NCBI GenBank assembly: GCA_902547315.1
Contig: CACCND010000008.1
Coordinates: forward strand, 1-44,582
Direction: 5' to 3'
From: an uncultured Pelagibacteraceae bacterium
GTDB lineage: Bacteria > Pseudomonadota > Alphaproteobacteria > Pelagibacterales > AG-422-B15
DNA: 44,582 nucleotides
Part shown: positions 26,576-36,608 of the stretch, one piece after another
Layout of the letters: each line of letters starts with the position of its first letter
Position numbering within the stretch: position 1 is the stretch's first letter
Made by a program: the position numbers and the translations under genes
The notes under the pieces: model-generated
The model's database searches: none
Told to the model about the DNA's origin: nothing
What the model saw: the letters and a program-made list of their open reading frames with translations, nothing else

Positions 26576-27535
26576 TTAATTTAGAATTTTTTGTGCTTTA
26601 GATATATCTGATTTTAGTTGTTTTTTTAAGGCCTCTACTCCTGAAAATTTCTTTTCATGCCTTATAAATTCAACAAAGTGGACTTTTAGCAAAGAATTAT
26701 AAATATTCAATTTAAATCTAAATAGATGAACTTCCAAAATTTCAGTGTTCTTATGAAATGTTGGTCTGATACCAAAATTCGCAATTCCTTTCAGAGTTCT
26801 TTTCTTTGAATTTTTAAGTAATGAGGCTTCAATAGCATATACTCCATATTTTGGTGCCACGTATTCATTTATCTTTAGATTAGCAGTTGGAACACCAATT
26901 GTTCGTCCTCGCTGATCTCCTTTTATAACTTTTGAAGTTATACTGAAACTGTTTCCCAAAAAATTTTTTGCCAATTTTACATTGCCGTTTGAAATTAGTT
27001 TTCTAATATTTGTAGACGAATATATTTTCATCTTTGTTTTATTATAAAGATGATTTGGTGTTTTTAGTAATTTAACTGAGTTTACGTAAAATTGATTTTC
27101 TTTACCAAAGTTCATAAGAAACCTATAGTCACCTGATCGTTTAATGCCAAATTTAAAATTTTTACCAACTAAAATATGTTTCATAGATATTCCTCTAAGT
27201 AATATTTTTTTACAAAAGTCATTTGGTGTCATAGAAGATATTCTTTTATTAAATTTTATTATTATTGCATAATTGATACCGTAAGATTTTAAAATTTCTA
27301 AACGTTCGTTCAACTCTGTTAATAAGAAACTTTTACTATTTTTATTAAAATATTTTCGTGGATGGGGATCAAAAAGCAACACTCCAATTTTTGATTTTTG
27401 TTTATTTGCAATTTTTTTTGCTGAATTAATTATTGATTGGTGTCCTTTATGTACTCCATCGAGATTTCCAATAATTAATACAGAATTTTTTGTATAATTT
27501 AATGATCTTCTATTGAAACTTGTAAAAACTTTCAT
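26576..27535 (-). CDS. ribF: bifunctional riboflavin kinase/FAD synthetase
   Basis: RibF makes FMN and then FAD from riboflavin. The 319-residue protein has an N-terminal nucleotidyltransferase domain with GNLDGVHKGH (23-32; Leu where the family usually has Phe) and LLFDPHPRKYF, and STNIRKLI. The C-terminal riboflavin-kinase domain has KGDQRGRTIGVPTANL (205-220), YGVYAIEAS and GIANFGIRPTF. Both activities should be present. It follows the HAD gene by 7 bases and precedes ileS by 5. Confidence 0.95.
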   Translation of the reverse strand: MKVFTSFNRRSLNYTKNSVLIIGNLDGVHKGHQSIINSAKKIANKQKSKIGVLLFDPHPRKYFNKNSKSFLLTELNERLEILKSYGINYAIIIKFNKRISSMTPNDFCKKILLRGISMKHILVGKNFKFGIKRSGDYRFLMNFGKENQFYVNSVKLLKTPNHLYNKTKMKIYSSTNIRKLISNGNVKLAKNFLGNSFSITSKVIKGDQRGRTIGVPTANLKINEYVAPKYGVYAIEASLLKNSKKRTLKGIANFGIRPTFHKNTEILEVHLFRFKLNIYNSLLKVHFVEFIRHEKKFSGVEALKKQLKSDISKAQKILN

Positions 27536-27542
27536 TTATTAA

Positions 27543-28397
27543 TTAATTTAAAATTTCAGTATACATTAAAGTTTTGTAAGTTTCAGGCAAATTAGCTTCT
27601 GATATTCTTACTAAATCGTCATCATTTACAATTTCTGTTTTATGAATTCCATTTTTTATAAATAAAAAGTCCAAATCAGATTTGTATGCCCCTAAACAAT
27701 CAGTTTTAAAGCTATCTCCTATAGCTAAAATTTCTTTTTTAATGTCAGTGTCTTTAGACAATAAATCAGCCATTGCAAAATCATATATTTCTGAATAAGG
27801 TTTTCCGTAATAAGTTACTTTACCTCCAATTTTTTCGTAATATTTTCCAAGCGCACCAGCACAAAATAAGCGTGCCTGACCTCTATACACTATTTCATCG
27901 GGGTTAACACAAACCATTTCTAAGTTTTGTTTCAGAAAGATCTCAAAAATATTTTTATAGTCCTCTGGTCGTTCGTCGTTGTCATTATATAAGCCTGTGC
28001 AGACCACAAATTCTGAGGACTTTATATCATTAGTTTTTTGAATATTTATATTTTCTAACAAATCATAATCTTTTTCTGGCCCTAAATGAAAATATGATTG
28101 TCCATGAAGTTTCGAATTTATGTATTTTGTACCTGTATCTCCTGAAGTATAAATTTTTTTAAACAATTTAGGATTAAGATTAAGTTTATTAATCAATCCA
28201 TTCCTTACAACTGCCTCAGGTCTAGGAGCATTAGAAATCAAATAAACATCAATGTTATTTTCCTTCATTTTCTCAAGATAGGATTTTGCTTCTGTAAAGA
28301 CTTCTATACCATTATGTATAACACCCCAAAGATCACAAAGTATGACTCTATACGAAAGTGAAAATTCTGCCGCACTTATAATTTTTTTAATTTCCAT
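27543..28397 (-). CDS. TIGR01459-family HAD hydrolase
   Basis: This 284-residue protein is a HAD-superfamily class IIA hydrolase of the alphaproteobacterial TIGR01459 group. Motif I is CDLWGVIHNG (21-30), with nucleophile Asp22 and Trp where many HADs have the second Asp. Motif II is ISNAPRP, motif III contains YYGKPYSEIY and motif IV is AIGDSFKTDCLGA. The natural phosphorylated substrate is not known. It heads the ribF-ileS-lspA operon, where this family is usually found, and is divergent from the SDR gene across 64 bases. Confidence 0.88.
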   Translation of the reverse strand: MEIKKIISAAEFSLSYRVILCDLWGVIHNGIEVFTEAKSYLEKMKENNIDVYLISNAPRPEAVVRNGLINKLNLNPKLFKKIYTSGDTGTKYINSKLHGQSYFHLGPEKDYDLLENINIQKTNDIKSSEFVVCTGLYNDNDERPEDYKNIFEIFLKQNLEMVCVNPDEIVYRGQARLFCAGALGKYYEKIGGKVTYYGKPYSEIYDFAMADLLSKDTDIKKEILAIGDSFKTDCLGAYKSDLDFLFIKNGIHKTEIVNDDDLVRISEANLPETYKTLMYTEILN

Positions 28398-28461
28398 AAT
28401 TATATTGAAATTATTCTATAAATTTATAATCTTCTTATAAATTAATATGATATTTTATTAA

Positions 28462-29229
28462 ATGACACTTTTTAACCTTAAAGATAAAAATGCTATAATT
28501 ACAGGATCCTCAAGAGGAATTGGTAAAGCTATAGCCTATAGAATGGCAGAGCATGGTGCAAAGGTCATTATTACAAGTCGAAAGCTTGATGCATGTGAGA
28601 AAGTTGCTAAAGATATAAATAATGCATTTGGAGAGGGACATGCAACTGCAATTTCATGTAATATTTCTGACAAAGAGCAATTAAAAAATCTTTACAAAAA
28701 ATCCATGGAATTCTGTGGCAGTATTTCCACTCTTGTTTGCAATGCTGCTATCAATCCATATTTTGGACCCTCAAATAATATACCTGATGAGGCATTTGAA
28801 AAAATAATGAAGTCAAACGTGCAAAGTAATTTTTGGCTCTGTAATGAGGTGCTTCCAGATATGATTAAAATGAAAAATGGTTCAATTATAATTATTTCCT
28901 CGATCGCAGGCTTGCGCGGCAACAGCATGTTAGGTGCTTATGCTATATCAAAAGCTGCAGACTCCCAGCTGGCAAGAAATATATCAGTAGAATATGGAAG
29001 AGATAATATTCGAGCAAATTGTATCTCACCTGGTTTAATTAAAACTGATTTTGCCAGAGCTTTATGGGAAAATGAGAGTATTTTAAAATCTATGACCGCT
29101 AAAGCAGCTTTAAAAAGGATAGGAATGCCTGACGAAATTGCAGGTGCAGCAATATATTTGGCCTCTGAGGCAGGATCATTTATGACCGGCCAGAATATTG
29201 TAATTGATGGCGGTGAATCAGAACAATAG
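28462..29229 (+). CDS. short-chain dehydrogenase/reductase (SDR)
   Basis: This 255-residue classical SDR uses NAD(P)H: the cofactor motif is TGSSRGIG (14-21), NAAI lies at about 94-97, and the catalytic residues are Ser146 or Ser147, Tyr160 and Lys164 (YAISK). The ending PDEIAGAAIYLASEAGSFMT followed by GQNIVIDGG is typical of the FabG-like group. The substrate cannot be read from sequence; an oxidoreductase of acyl, alcohol or sugar substrates is possible. It stands alone between the divergent HAD gene and the groES promoter. Confidence 0.9.
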   Translation: MTLFNLKDKNAIITGSSRGIGKAIAYRMAEHGAKVIITSRKLDACEKVAKDINNAFGEGHATAISCNISDKEQLKNLYKKSMEFCGSISTLVCNAAINPYFGPSNNIPDEAFEKIMKSNVQSNFWLCNEVLPDMIKMKNGSIIIISSIAGLRGNSMLGAYAISKAADSQLARNISVEYGRDNIRANCISPGLIKTDFARALWENESILKSMTAKAALKRIGMPDEIAGAAIYLASEAGSFMTGQNIVIDGGESEQ

Positions 29230-29290
29230 TCAAATTATTGAAAATACTTGTTTTTTGCCTAAAACCAATAAAATCGAAATTTTTCCCCCC

Positions 29291-29320
29291 CTTGACACAC
29301 TTGCACTAGATCACTATATG
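29291..29320 (+). promoter_or_regulatory. groESL heat-shock-type promoter
   Basis: CTTGAC at 29291-29296 is followed after 17 bases by CTATAT at 29314-29319. This matches the alphaproteobacterial RpoH (sigma-32) pattern of CTTG-type -35 and CYTAT-type -10. The same sequence also reads TTGACA-N17-TATATG, a good housekeeping promoter, so both holoenzymes could use it. It ends 44 bases before the groES start. A perfect CIRCE element is absent. Confidence 0.7.
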
Positions 29321-29364
29321 CCTAGTAATTAAGATTTGTACAAACATATTTAGGAGAAAAAGAC

Positions 29365-29679
29365 ATGAATTTTAGACCTTTACACGATCGTGTACTCGTT
29401 AGGAGATTGGATACTGAGGAAAAAACTGCTGGCGGTATCATCATTCCAGACACAGCTCAGGAAAAGCCTCAGGAAGGACAAATTGTAGCCGTTGGGAATG
29501 GAACCAAAAGTGAAGATGGTAAAATTACTCCACTTGATCTAAAGGTTGGCGATATTGTTCTTTTTGGTAAGTGGTCTGGAACAGAAGTAAAAGTTGATGG
29601 TGAAGAGCTCTGTATTATGAAAGAGTCAGACATCATGGGCGTAATAGATACGAAATCTAAATCAAAAAAGAAAAAATAA
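29365..29679 (+). CDS. groES: co-chaperonin GroES
   Basis: GroES caps the GroEL folding chamber. The 104-residue protein has the full pattern: [20 protein letters not shown], the mobile loop [16 protein letters not shown] and the roof/core YLKVGD-like [20 protein letters not shown]. The lysine tail (KSKSKKKK) is a short extension over the usual 95-97 residues. A strong AGGAG precedes the start at 29352-29356. groEL follows 23 bases later. Confidence 0.98.
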   Translation: MNFRPLHDRVLVRRLDTEEKTAGGIIIPDTAQEKPQEGQIVAVGNGTKSEDGKITPLDLKVGDIVLFGKWSGTEVKVDGEELCIMKESDIMGVIDTKSKSKKKK

Positions 29680-29699
29680 ATATTAATTAAGGAGAATAA

Positions 29700-31352
<1,653 letters not shown>

Positions 31353-31376
31353 GCTGAGCGCATTTAAGCTAATTTA

Positions 31377-31403
31377 AAAAACCCGGCCCAGCCGGGTTTT
31401 TTT
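31377..31403. terminator. bidirectional rho-independent terminator between groEL and hisG
   Basis: The stem AACCCGGC/GCCGGGTT has a three-base CCA loop and a T-run on its right side (31397-31403) and an A-run on its left (31375-31381). It can therefore stop transcription from groEL and, read on the other strand, from hisG. The T-run enters the hisG stop codon at 31402-31404, a tight fit. Confidence 0.9.
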
Positions 31404-32103
31404 ATGAAATTTTTTCTATAAAAGAATTGAATGTATTTTCTAAATTCGAATTCCACTCAGCTACATTTGAAGTGAAAATGTTTGCAGACGATTCTAGTAT
31501 TAGTCCATCATCAAGTATTCTTAGATTATTAGCTCTTAATGTCTCTCCTGATGATGTGATATCGGTAATTATTTCCGCAAAGCCATTAAATGGAGCGCTC
31601 TCAGTTGATCCATCACTTTCTACAGTCCTATAATCAACAACCCCACAATTTGAAAAATATTCATTTGTCAAATTCTTATACTTTGTTGCAACTCTAAGTC
31701 TTTTAGAGAGTTTAGTTCTGTGCAAATGACAGATTTCTTCTAAGTCAGCCATTGTCATTACGTCAATCCATATTTCAGGAATAGCAACAACTAAATTTGC
31801 TTTACCAAAATTTAATTTAAGTTTTTTTGAAACCTTATGATTATAGTTAGTTATTTTTTCTTGTACTAAATCGTCACCAGTTAAACCAACATGAATGGAT
31901 CCTTCATCAAGTCTATTTGTAATTTCTTTAGCACTTAAGAAATAAACAATTGCATTATCAAGACCCTCTATTGCTGCAATATACTCTCTATCATTTTCAA
32001 GATTACTAAAAATTACTTTTTTTTCTTCAAACAAAGACACCATGTCAGTTCGCAATCTACCTTTACTTGGCAATGCAATCCGAAGTTTATTTTTTATATT
32101 CAT
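31402..32103 (-). CDS. hisG: ATP phosphoribosyltransferase catalytic subunit, short form
   Basis: HisG starts histidine synthesis by coupling ATP and PRPP. The 233-residue protein is the short form, which lacks the C-terminal allosteric domain and needs HisZ. ALPSKGRL (10-17) and the PRPP-loop-like ITDITSSGETLRANNL (about 173-189) are visible. The gene is 2 bases after hisZ and at the end of hisS-hisZ-hisG. Its stop codon overlaps the bidirectional terminator. Confidence 0.93.
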   Translation of the reverse strand: MNIKNKLRIALPSKGRLRTDMVSLFEEKKVIFSNLENDREYIAAIEGLDNAIVYFLSAKEITNRLDEGSIHVGLTGDDLVQEKITNYNHKVSKKLKLNFGKANLVVAIPEIWIDVMTMADLEEICHLHRTKLSKRLRVATKYKNLTNEYFSNCGVVDYRTVESDGSTESAPFNGFAEIITDITSSGETLRANNLRILDDGLILESSANIFTSNVAEWNSNLENTFNSFIEKIS

Positions 32104-32105
32104 TC

Positions 32106-33233
32106 CTAAATCAGCTCAATTATGTTGTTATTATTAGTTGCAAATCCAACTGCTGATAGTTTGGCTTTAGAGCCTAAATCAATAAGCAATTTATCGTACC
32201 GTCCTCCACTAATTAATTCACTTTGATTATCAGGATTATAAATTTCAAACATCATGCCGTCATAGAATTCGATTGAATGACCAAAGTCATTATCAAAATA
32301 ATATTTTTCTATATTACTTTTTTCTGATACTGCATTCACAAAGTCCTCTATTTCCCTCACTTCACTCTCAAATGAAGAAACATTATTTGATTTAGTAAAT
32401 TCGCGAAGCAGTGATGGAAATTCGGAAAGGTTACAACTTAATTTTAAAAAATTATTTATTAAATCAACAATTTTTTTCCCATCTTTCTGACTTATTACAT
32501 TAAGACTTTTTAATTGAAATCGATCAACAATTTCCTCAACAGTTCGAGCACCTAAACCTCGAGCATTTTGTTTGTTAATTAAATCTCTCAAGCCTTTGTC
32601 AGATACGTCATCTATATTAAACTTCTCTTTAAGCATAATATGTTTTTTTTCATTATCATACCCTACACCATCACCTAATCTATCAAGTAAACTCTCAAAA
32701 TATTTTCTTCTAAAAAAATGTCTCACTAATCTTTGTTTCCATCTAATAGGCAGCTCTAATTTGTTGATAAACTGATTAAATAATTTAATGCTACCAATTT
32801 TAATTTTATAATTATCAATATTTAATTGACACATTGTATCTTCAGCTGTCTTTAAAATATACGCATCCATTTCATTTATATTATTTAAATTTTTTTCAGA
32901 AAAAATGATCTCTATACCTGACTGATTTAATTCAATGGAATTATTTGATAACTCTTGGGATGATCTGAATACAGGACCGCTGTAACATAACTTTGACTCA
33001 CTGGATTTATCATTACTTGCTATAAAATTCTGACATGTTGGTACAGTCATGTCTGGTCTCAAACATTTTTCTTTTCCTGAATTATCAGTAAACGAATACA
33101 TCTTTCTTCTGATTTCTTCACCAGAAGTCTCAAAAAATATATCTGCATCAAACAGCAATGGAAGTTCAATATAATTGAATCCAGATTTGATAAAATAATT
33201 CTTTAAATTAATATTTAATTCTTGAAGTGACAT
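32106..33233 (-). CDS. hisZ: ATP phosphoribosyltransferase regulatory subunit
   Basis: HisZ is a HisRS paralogue that activates the short HisG and carries histidine feedback. The 375-residue protein has class II synthetase-like motifs in weakened form: LRPDMTVPTCQ, RSSQELSNNSIELNQSG and a C-terminal ISGGRYDKLL. It lacks the anticodon-binding domain of true HisRS, which is encoded immediately upstream (6-base gap). The N-terminus aligns with the start MSLQELNINLKNYF. Confidence 0.9.
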   Translation of the reverse strand: MSLQELNINLKNYFIKSGFNYIELPLLFDADIFFETSGEEIRRKMYSFTDNSGKEKCLRPDMTVPTCQNFIASNDKSSESKLCYSGPVFRSSQELSNNSIELNQSGIEIIFSEKNLNNINEMDAYILKTAEDTMCQLNIDNYKIKIGSIKLFNQFINKLELPIRWKQRLVRHFFRRKYFESLLDRLGDGVGYDNEKKHIMLKEKFNIDDVSDKGLRDLINKQNARGLGARTVEEIVDRFQLKSLNVISQKDGKKIVDLINNFLKLSCNLSEFPSLLREFTKSNNVSSFESEVREIEDFVNAVSEKSNIEKYYFDNDFGHSIEFYDGMMFEIYNPDNQSELISGGRYDKLLIDLGSKAKLSAVGFATNNNNIIELI

Positions 33234-33239
33234 TTTATT

Positions 33240-34628
33240 TTAATTCAAAATTTCATTTATTGCAGTCAAGAGGTCAGAGCGATTAATTGTTTGTTGTCCA
33301 GCTTTTGCCTCTTTCCATTTGTCTCTATCGACAATATCTTTTGAGACCTCTTTACCTTTATTTAAATCCTTAATTGATATTTCGTCCTTTTTTAACTCTT
33401 CATCACCCGCAATTATCACAATATCTGCACCTTTGCGATCGCAATACTTTAATTGCTTTCCAAGGTTTTTAGTTCCAAATGATATTTCGCATGCAATACC
33501 TTCATTTCTAATTTCTTTAGCCATTGAAATATAATCTGGCATATTTTGATCGTCTAAATTCGCTATTACCACTAATGGATTTTTCTTATCATCTAAAAGT
33601 TCTAATTGCTCTAACGCTACAATTAATCTATCAACACCTATGGATATACCAGTCGCAGGAACATCTTCTTTTCCAAATCTTGAAATAAGTCTGTCATATC
33701 TTCCACCTCCAGCAACTGATCCAAAAACAATTTTTTCACCATTCCTGTTTTTAATATCAACAAGAAGTTCTGCTTCAAAAATCATGCCAGTATAATAGTC
33801 GAGACCGCGAACAACTGATGAATCAAAACGAATTGGATAATCTGGGAAATTTTTTATATAGGAGTTGAATTCTTCCATCTGGGCATTTGATTGGTTTGAA
33901 TTAGTCATAAAAGAAATAATTTTATCAGCATCTGTCTCGCTTAAGCCCACACCCTCCATAAAGTCACCAGACACATCTTTTCTTCCTTTTTGAAGCAACT
34001 CATTAACGCCCTCTATACCTAATCGATCTTTTTTATCTACTGCTCTAAGAATTTTTGGTAAATCGTCCTCTTTTACATCTAAGTTCGAAAAAAGATCTGT
34101 CCAAATTTCCCTATTTGAAAATTTTATTTCAAATTGCGAAGTACTAAGGCCAAGCTTCGTTAAAATATCACATACCATTACACACAGCTCTGCATCAATT
34201 AATGTTGAGTCAACTCCCACCACATCAGCATCAAACTGAAAAAATTCTCTGTATCTACCTGGTCCTGGTTTTTCGTTTCTCCAAACTAGTCCTGATTGAT
34301 AACGTTTAAATGGCTTAACGAGGTCTTGATAATTTTGAGCTACGTATCTTGCTAAGGGGGCCGTTAAGTCGTATCTAAGTGAAAGCCATTTCTCATCGTC
34401 GTCTTGAAATGAAAATACACCTCCACTTGGCCGGTCTACATCAGGAAGAAACTTGCCTATGCTCTCACTATATTCAATTGTGGATGTATCTAATTCGCTA
34501 AATCCATACTTTAGACATACTTTCTCTATTATCCTAGACACTTTTTTTCTAAGATTTAAAATTTCAATGTCACTGTCTTTAAAACCCTTTGGCAAAATTG
34601 CCTTTGGATTATTTTTAATTTTACTCAT
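33240..34628 (-). CDS. hisS: histidyl-tRNA synthetase, alphaproteobacterial type
   Basis: HisS charges tRNA-His. The 462-residue class II enzyme has RYDLTAP (85-91), motif 2 WRNEKPGPGRYREFFQFDAD (117-136), VRGLDYYTGMIFEAEL (273-288) and GGGRYDRL (307-314), with an anticodon domain from about 335. The PGPGRYREF motif 2 and the RGLDYYTG motif are the divergent form found in alphaproteobacteria, the lineage whose tRNA-His can lack G-1. The tRNA-His in this window fits that pairing. A GTGGGAG Shine-Dalgarno precedes the ATG at 34628. Confidence 0.95.
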   Translation of the reverse strand: MSKIKNNPKAILPKGFKDSDIEILNLRKKVSRIIEKVCLKYGFSELDTSTIEYSESIGKFLPDVDRPSGGVFSFQDDDEKWLSLRYDLTAPLARYVAQNYQDLVKPFKRYQSGLVWRNEKPGPGRYREFFQFDADVVGVDSTLIDAELCVMVCDILTKLGLSTSQFEIKFSNREIWTDLFSNLDVKEDDLPKILRAVDKKDRLGIEGVNELLQKGRKDVSGDFMEGVGLSETDADKIISFMTNSNQSNAQMEEFNSYIKNFPDYPIRFDSSVVRGLDYYTGMIFEAELLVDIKNRNGEKIVFGSVAGGGRYDRLISRFGKEDVPATGISIGVDRLIVALEQLELLDDKKNPLVVIANLDDQNMPDYISMAKEIRNEGIACEISFGTKNLGKQLKYCDRKGADIVIIAGDEELKKDEISIKDLNKGKEVSKDIVDRDKWKEAKAGQQTINRSDLLTAINEILN

Positions 34629-34849
34629 TTTACTCCCACTGTAACTAAGATACTACAAAGTGTGTTTATTTAATATAAAAAGGGGTTATTGCCCGCTGAT
34701 TGTTTTTTTCAGCGAACTTAGATATGATAGTGATGATGTTTAAATTTAAACATAAAGCTGAAATGCCTTATTTATTTATAAAAGTCAAATAATTTTAAAT
34801 TTTTTCTTAAAGTTTATAATAATTGCACTATTTTTAATCGAGAACAGTT
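34629..34849. other. 221-base divergent intergenic region between hisS and MFS gene
   Basis: This is the longest gene-free stretch in the window. It should carry the promoters of hisS (minus) and the MFS gene (plus). It holds a perfect 6-base inverted repeat, CGCTGA/TCAGCG, at 34694-34714 with a 9-base loop, a small TTTAAATTTAAA palindrome near 34740 and an 18-codon ORF at 34736 that is probably chance. I see no conserved riboswitch or T-box pattern. Confidence 0.5.
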
Positions 34850-36040
34850 ATGGAAAATGATAGCAAATTAACAGTCACGTATGCCGCTTTAGGCCACTTG
34901 CTAATGCATATGTTTGCAGCATTCTATTTTGTTATAGTTCTAGCAATTGAAGACGACTGGAAGCTTAGCTACGATGAATTACTAAATCTTTGGTTTTTAG
35001 GGTCTTTACTTGTGGGTTTGGGAGCCCTTCCTGCTGGATGGATCAGTGATAGGTGGAGTCGTTCTGGAATGATTGCAATTATGTTCATTGGCTTGGGAAT
35101 TAGTTCATTATTATGTGGCTTAAGTGGAAATAAGCTTTCTTTATTTATAAGTTTATCATTGCTTGGATTGTTTTGCGCTATCTATCATCCCGCTGGAATT
35201 TCATGGGTTGTTAATACGTCAAAGGAAACTGGTAAAGCGCTTGGTTTTAATAATATTTTTGGGGGAGTAGGTATTGGATTGGGTGCCTTTTTTGCGGGTG
35301 TATTAATTGAACAGTTTAATTGGCAAGCTGCCTTTATGCTACCCGGATTGATCTCATTAGTAGTTGGGCTAAGTCTAACCTATCATCTTAAATCAGGAAA
35401 AATATCATTAAAGAATATATCTTCAGAGCAGTTTAAAGATAATCCTGAAAAAAATCAGATGCTAAAAATTGCAATTATTATGCTGTTAAGTATTACATGT
35501 TTGAGCTTTGTCTATCAAATTCTTCAGACAAGTCTCCCAAAGGCAATTGATATAAGACTTACTGATAGTCTTGACTTATCCACTTCAGATATCGGCTACA
35601 TAGTTGCAGCTATATATATTGTAAGTGGTTTAATGAATTATGTTGGAGGAATTTTAACAGATAAATATTCTGAAAAACTGATTTATTCAATTGGAATAGT
35701 TGGCCAAGGATTCCTCTTACTCTTAATTGTTAGTCTTTCAAATTACTGGTTAATTGTAATAAGTCTTGCAATCGTTGCTTTTAATTCAAGTATACTGCCT
35801 GCAGAAAATTTGTTACTTGCAAAATTTGCACCTGAAAAATATCAAAGCCTAGTCTATGGTATTAAATTTATTGTATCATTTACAGTTGGCCCGATTGCAC
35901 TGATCATGATTTCGAGAAGCTATGATTTAACAGGAGAATTTGGCTTACTATACTTAGCTTTTGGGTTTGTGATGATAATTATGTTTCTGATTGTATTAAC
36001 TCTACCTGTAAAAAAAGTAATTACTGGTACAGCTGGGTAG
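34850..36040 (+). CDS. MFS transporter, Fsr-like
   Basis: This 396-residue major facilitator superfamily protein has about twelve hydrophobic helices. The loop 2-3 signature DRWSRSGM and the GLFCAIYHPAGISW segment with a YHP motif resemble the fosmidomycin-resistance (Fsr) branch. GFNNIFGGVGIGLGAFFAG follows in helix 5. Cargo is unknown. The last five codons including the stop lie within the antisense of tRNA-His (16-base overlap), an unusual ending. No terminator is visible before the tRNA genes. Confidence 0.88.
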   Translation: MENDSKLTVTYAALGHLLMHMFAAFYFVIVLAIEDDWKLSYDELLNLWFLGSLLVGLGALPAGWISDRWSRSGMIAIMFIGLGISSLLCGLSGNKLSLFISLSLLGLFCAIYHPAGISWVVNTSKETGKALGFNNIFGGVGIGLGAFFAGVLIEQFNWQAAFMLPGLISLVVGLSLTYHLKSGKISLKNISSEQFKDNPEKNQMLKIAIIMLLSITCLSFVYQILQTSLPKAIDIRLTDSLDLSTSDIGYIVAAIYIVSGLMNYVGGILTDKYSEKLIYSIGIVGQGFLLLLIVSLSNYWLIVISLAIVAFNSSILPAENLLLAKFAPEKYQSLVYGIKFIVSFTVGPIALIMISRSYDLTGEFGLLYLAFGFVMIIMFLIVLTLPVKKVITGTAG

Positions 36041-36101
36041 ATTCGAACTACCGACCTCCTGAACCACAACCAGGCGCTCTAACCAACTGAGCTACAGCTG
36101 C
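36025..36101 (-). tRNA. tRNA-His (GTG)
   Basis: A full cloverleaf can be folded from 36101 to 36025. Acceptor GCAGCTG pairs with CAGCTGT (G1-U72 wobble), the D-arm is GCTC-AGTTGGTTA-GAGC, the anticodon loop TTGTGGT has GTG, and the T-arm is GGTAG-TTCGAAT-CTACC. CCA is encoded. The discriminator is A73 and the base before G1 is T, so the usual G-1/C73 identity is missing, as in many alphaproteobacteria. It follows tRNA-Phe by 5 bases. Its 3' end overlaps the MFS stop codon on the other strand. Confidence 0.95.
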
Positions 36102-36106
36102 ATAAG

Positions 36107-36182
36107 TGGTGGCTCGAGGTGGAATTGAACCACCGACACAAGGATTTTCAGTCCTTTGCTCTACCAACTGAGCTATCGAGCC
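36107..36182 (-). tRNA. tRNA-Phe (GAA)
   Basis: The cloverleaf is complete: acceptor GGCTCGA/TCGAGCC, D-arm GCTC-AGTTGGTA-GAGC, anticodon stem AAGGA/TCCTT with loop CTGAAAA (anticodon GAA), T-arm GGTGG-TTCAATT-CCACC, A73 and encoded CCA. It lies 69 bases after the end of the CxxC-protein gene on the same strand and 5 bases before tRNA-His, so a shared transcript is likely. Confidence 0.96.
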
Positions 36183-36251
36183 ATTTAATTAGTGATCCTA
36201 GTCTTTTATTCTATAACATAAATTCGTGCAAAGAAAATATTCTGAATACAG

Positions 36252-36608
36252 TTAATCCAGAAAAACCTTTAATCTACTGATTAATTGGTCAACATTATCA
36301 AACGCATTCATCTCATGGGAGTTAATTATTAATTTAAATTCATCTTTCTCATATATAAAAACACATGGTAGCTCTATTTTCTCATCAACAAAATCAAGTT
36401 CTTTTAGATGATCAATATAGTAAAATCGGCTATGTGCATTTATGTTATTGAGAAATTCTTTCCACTTTATTTCCTTACCCAAATTATTGTATGTAATTGA
36501 GCATAAGTTGCAGTCATAAGTTTTTGGTGATATTATTTTATGTACCCAATCTATGAAGGCATTTCCGACACCACTTCTTGCATTGTAAATAAAAATTAAT
36601 TCCGTCAT
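36252..36608 (-). CDS. conserved hypothetical CxxC protein
   Basis: This 118-residue protein of unknown function has a single CNLC (Cys33-Cys36) motif in SPKTYDCNLCSITYN, after a conserved-looking YNARSGVGNAFIDWVHKI start and before EIKWKEFL. I recall similar YNADSG...CNLC proteins in other bacteria but no function. The small size, CxxC and alternating beta segments (RFYYIDH, PCVFIYE, FKLIINS) could be a thioredoxin-like fold, which is a guess. Its start overlaps the maf stop by 4 bases, so it is co-translated with maf and precedes the tRNA pair. Confidence 0.75.
   Translation of the reverse strand: MTELIFIYNARSGVGNAFIDWVHKIISPKTYDCNLCSITYNNLGKEIKWKEFLNNINAHSRFYYIDHLKELDFVDEKIELPCVFIYEKDEFKLIINSHEMNAFDNVDQLISRLKVFLD

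Noticed and set aside
29300..29328. Possible CIRCE element before groES (TTGCACTAG ... CTAGTAA)
   Set aside because: Only about 6 of 9 left-arm bases and 5 of 9 right-arm bases match TTAGCACTC/GAGTGCTAA, and the spacing is wrong. It overlaps the promoter and is better explained as promoter sequence.
34736..34792. 18-codon ORF in the hisS/MFS gap as a leader peptide
   Set aside because: It contains no histidine run or paired attenuator stems and has no good ribosome site.
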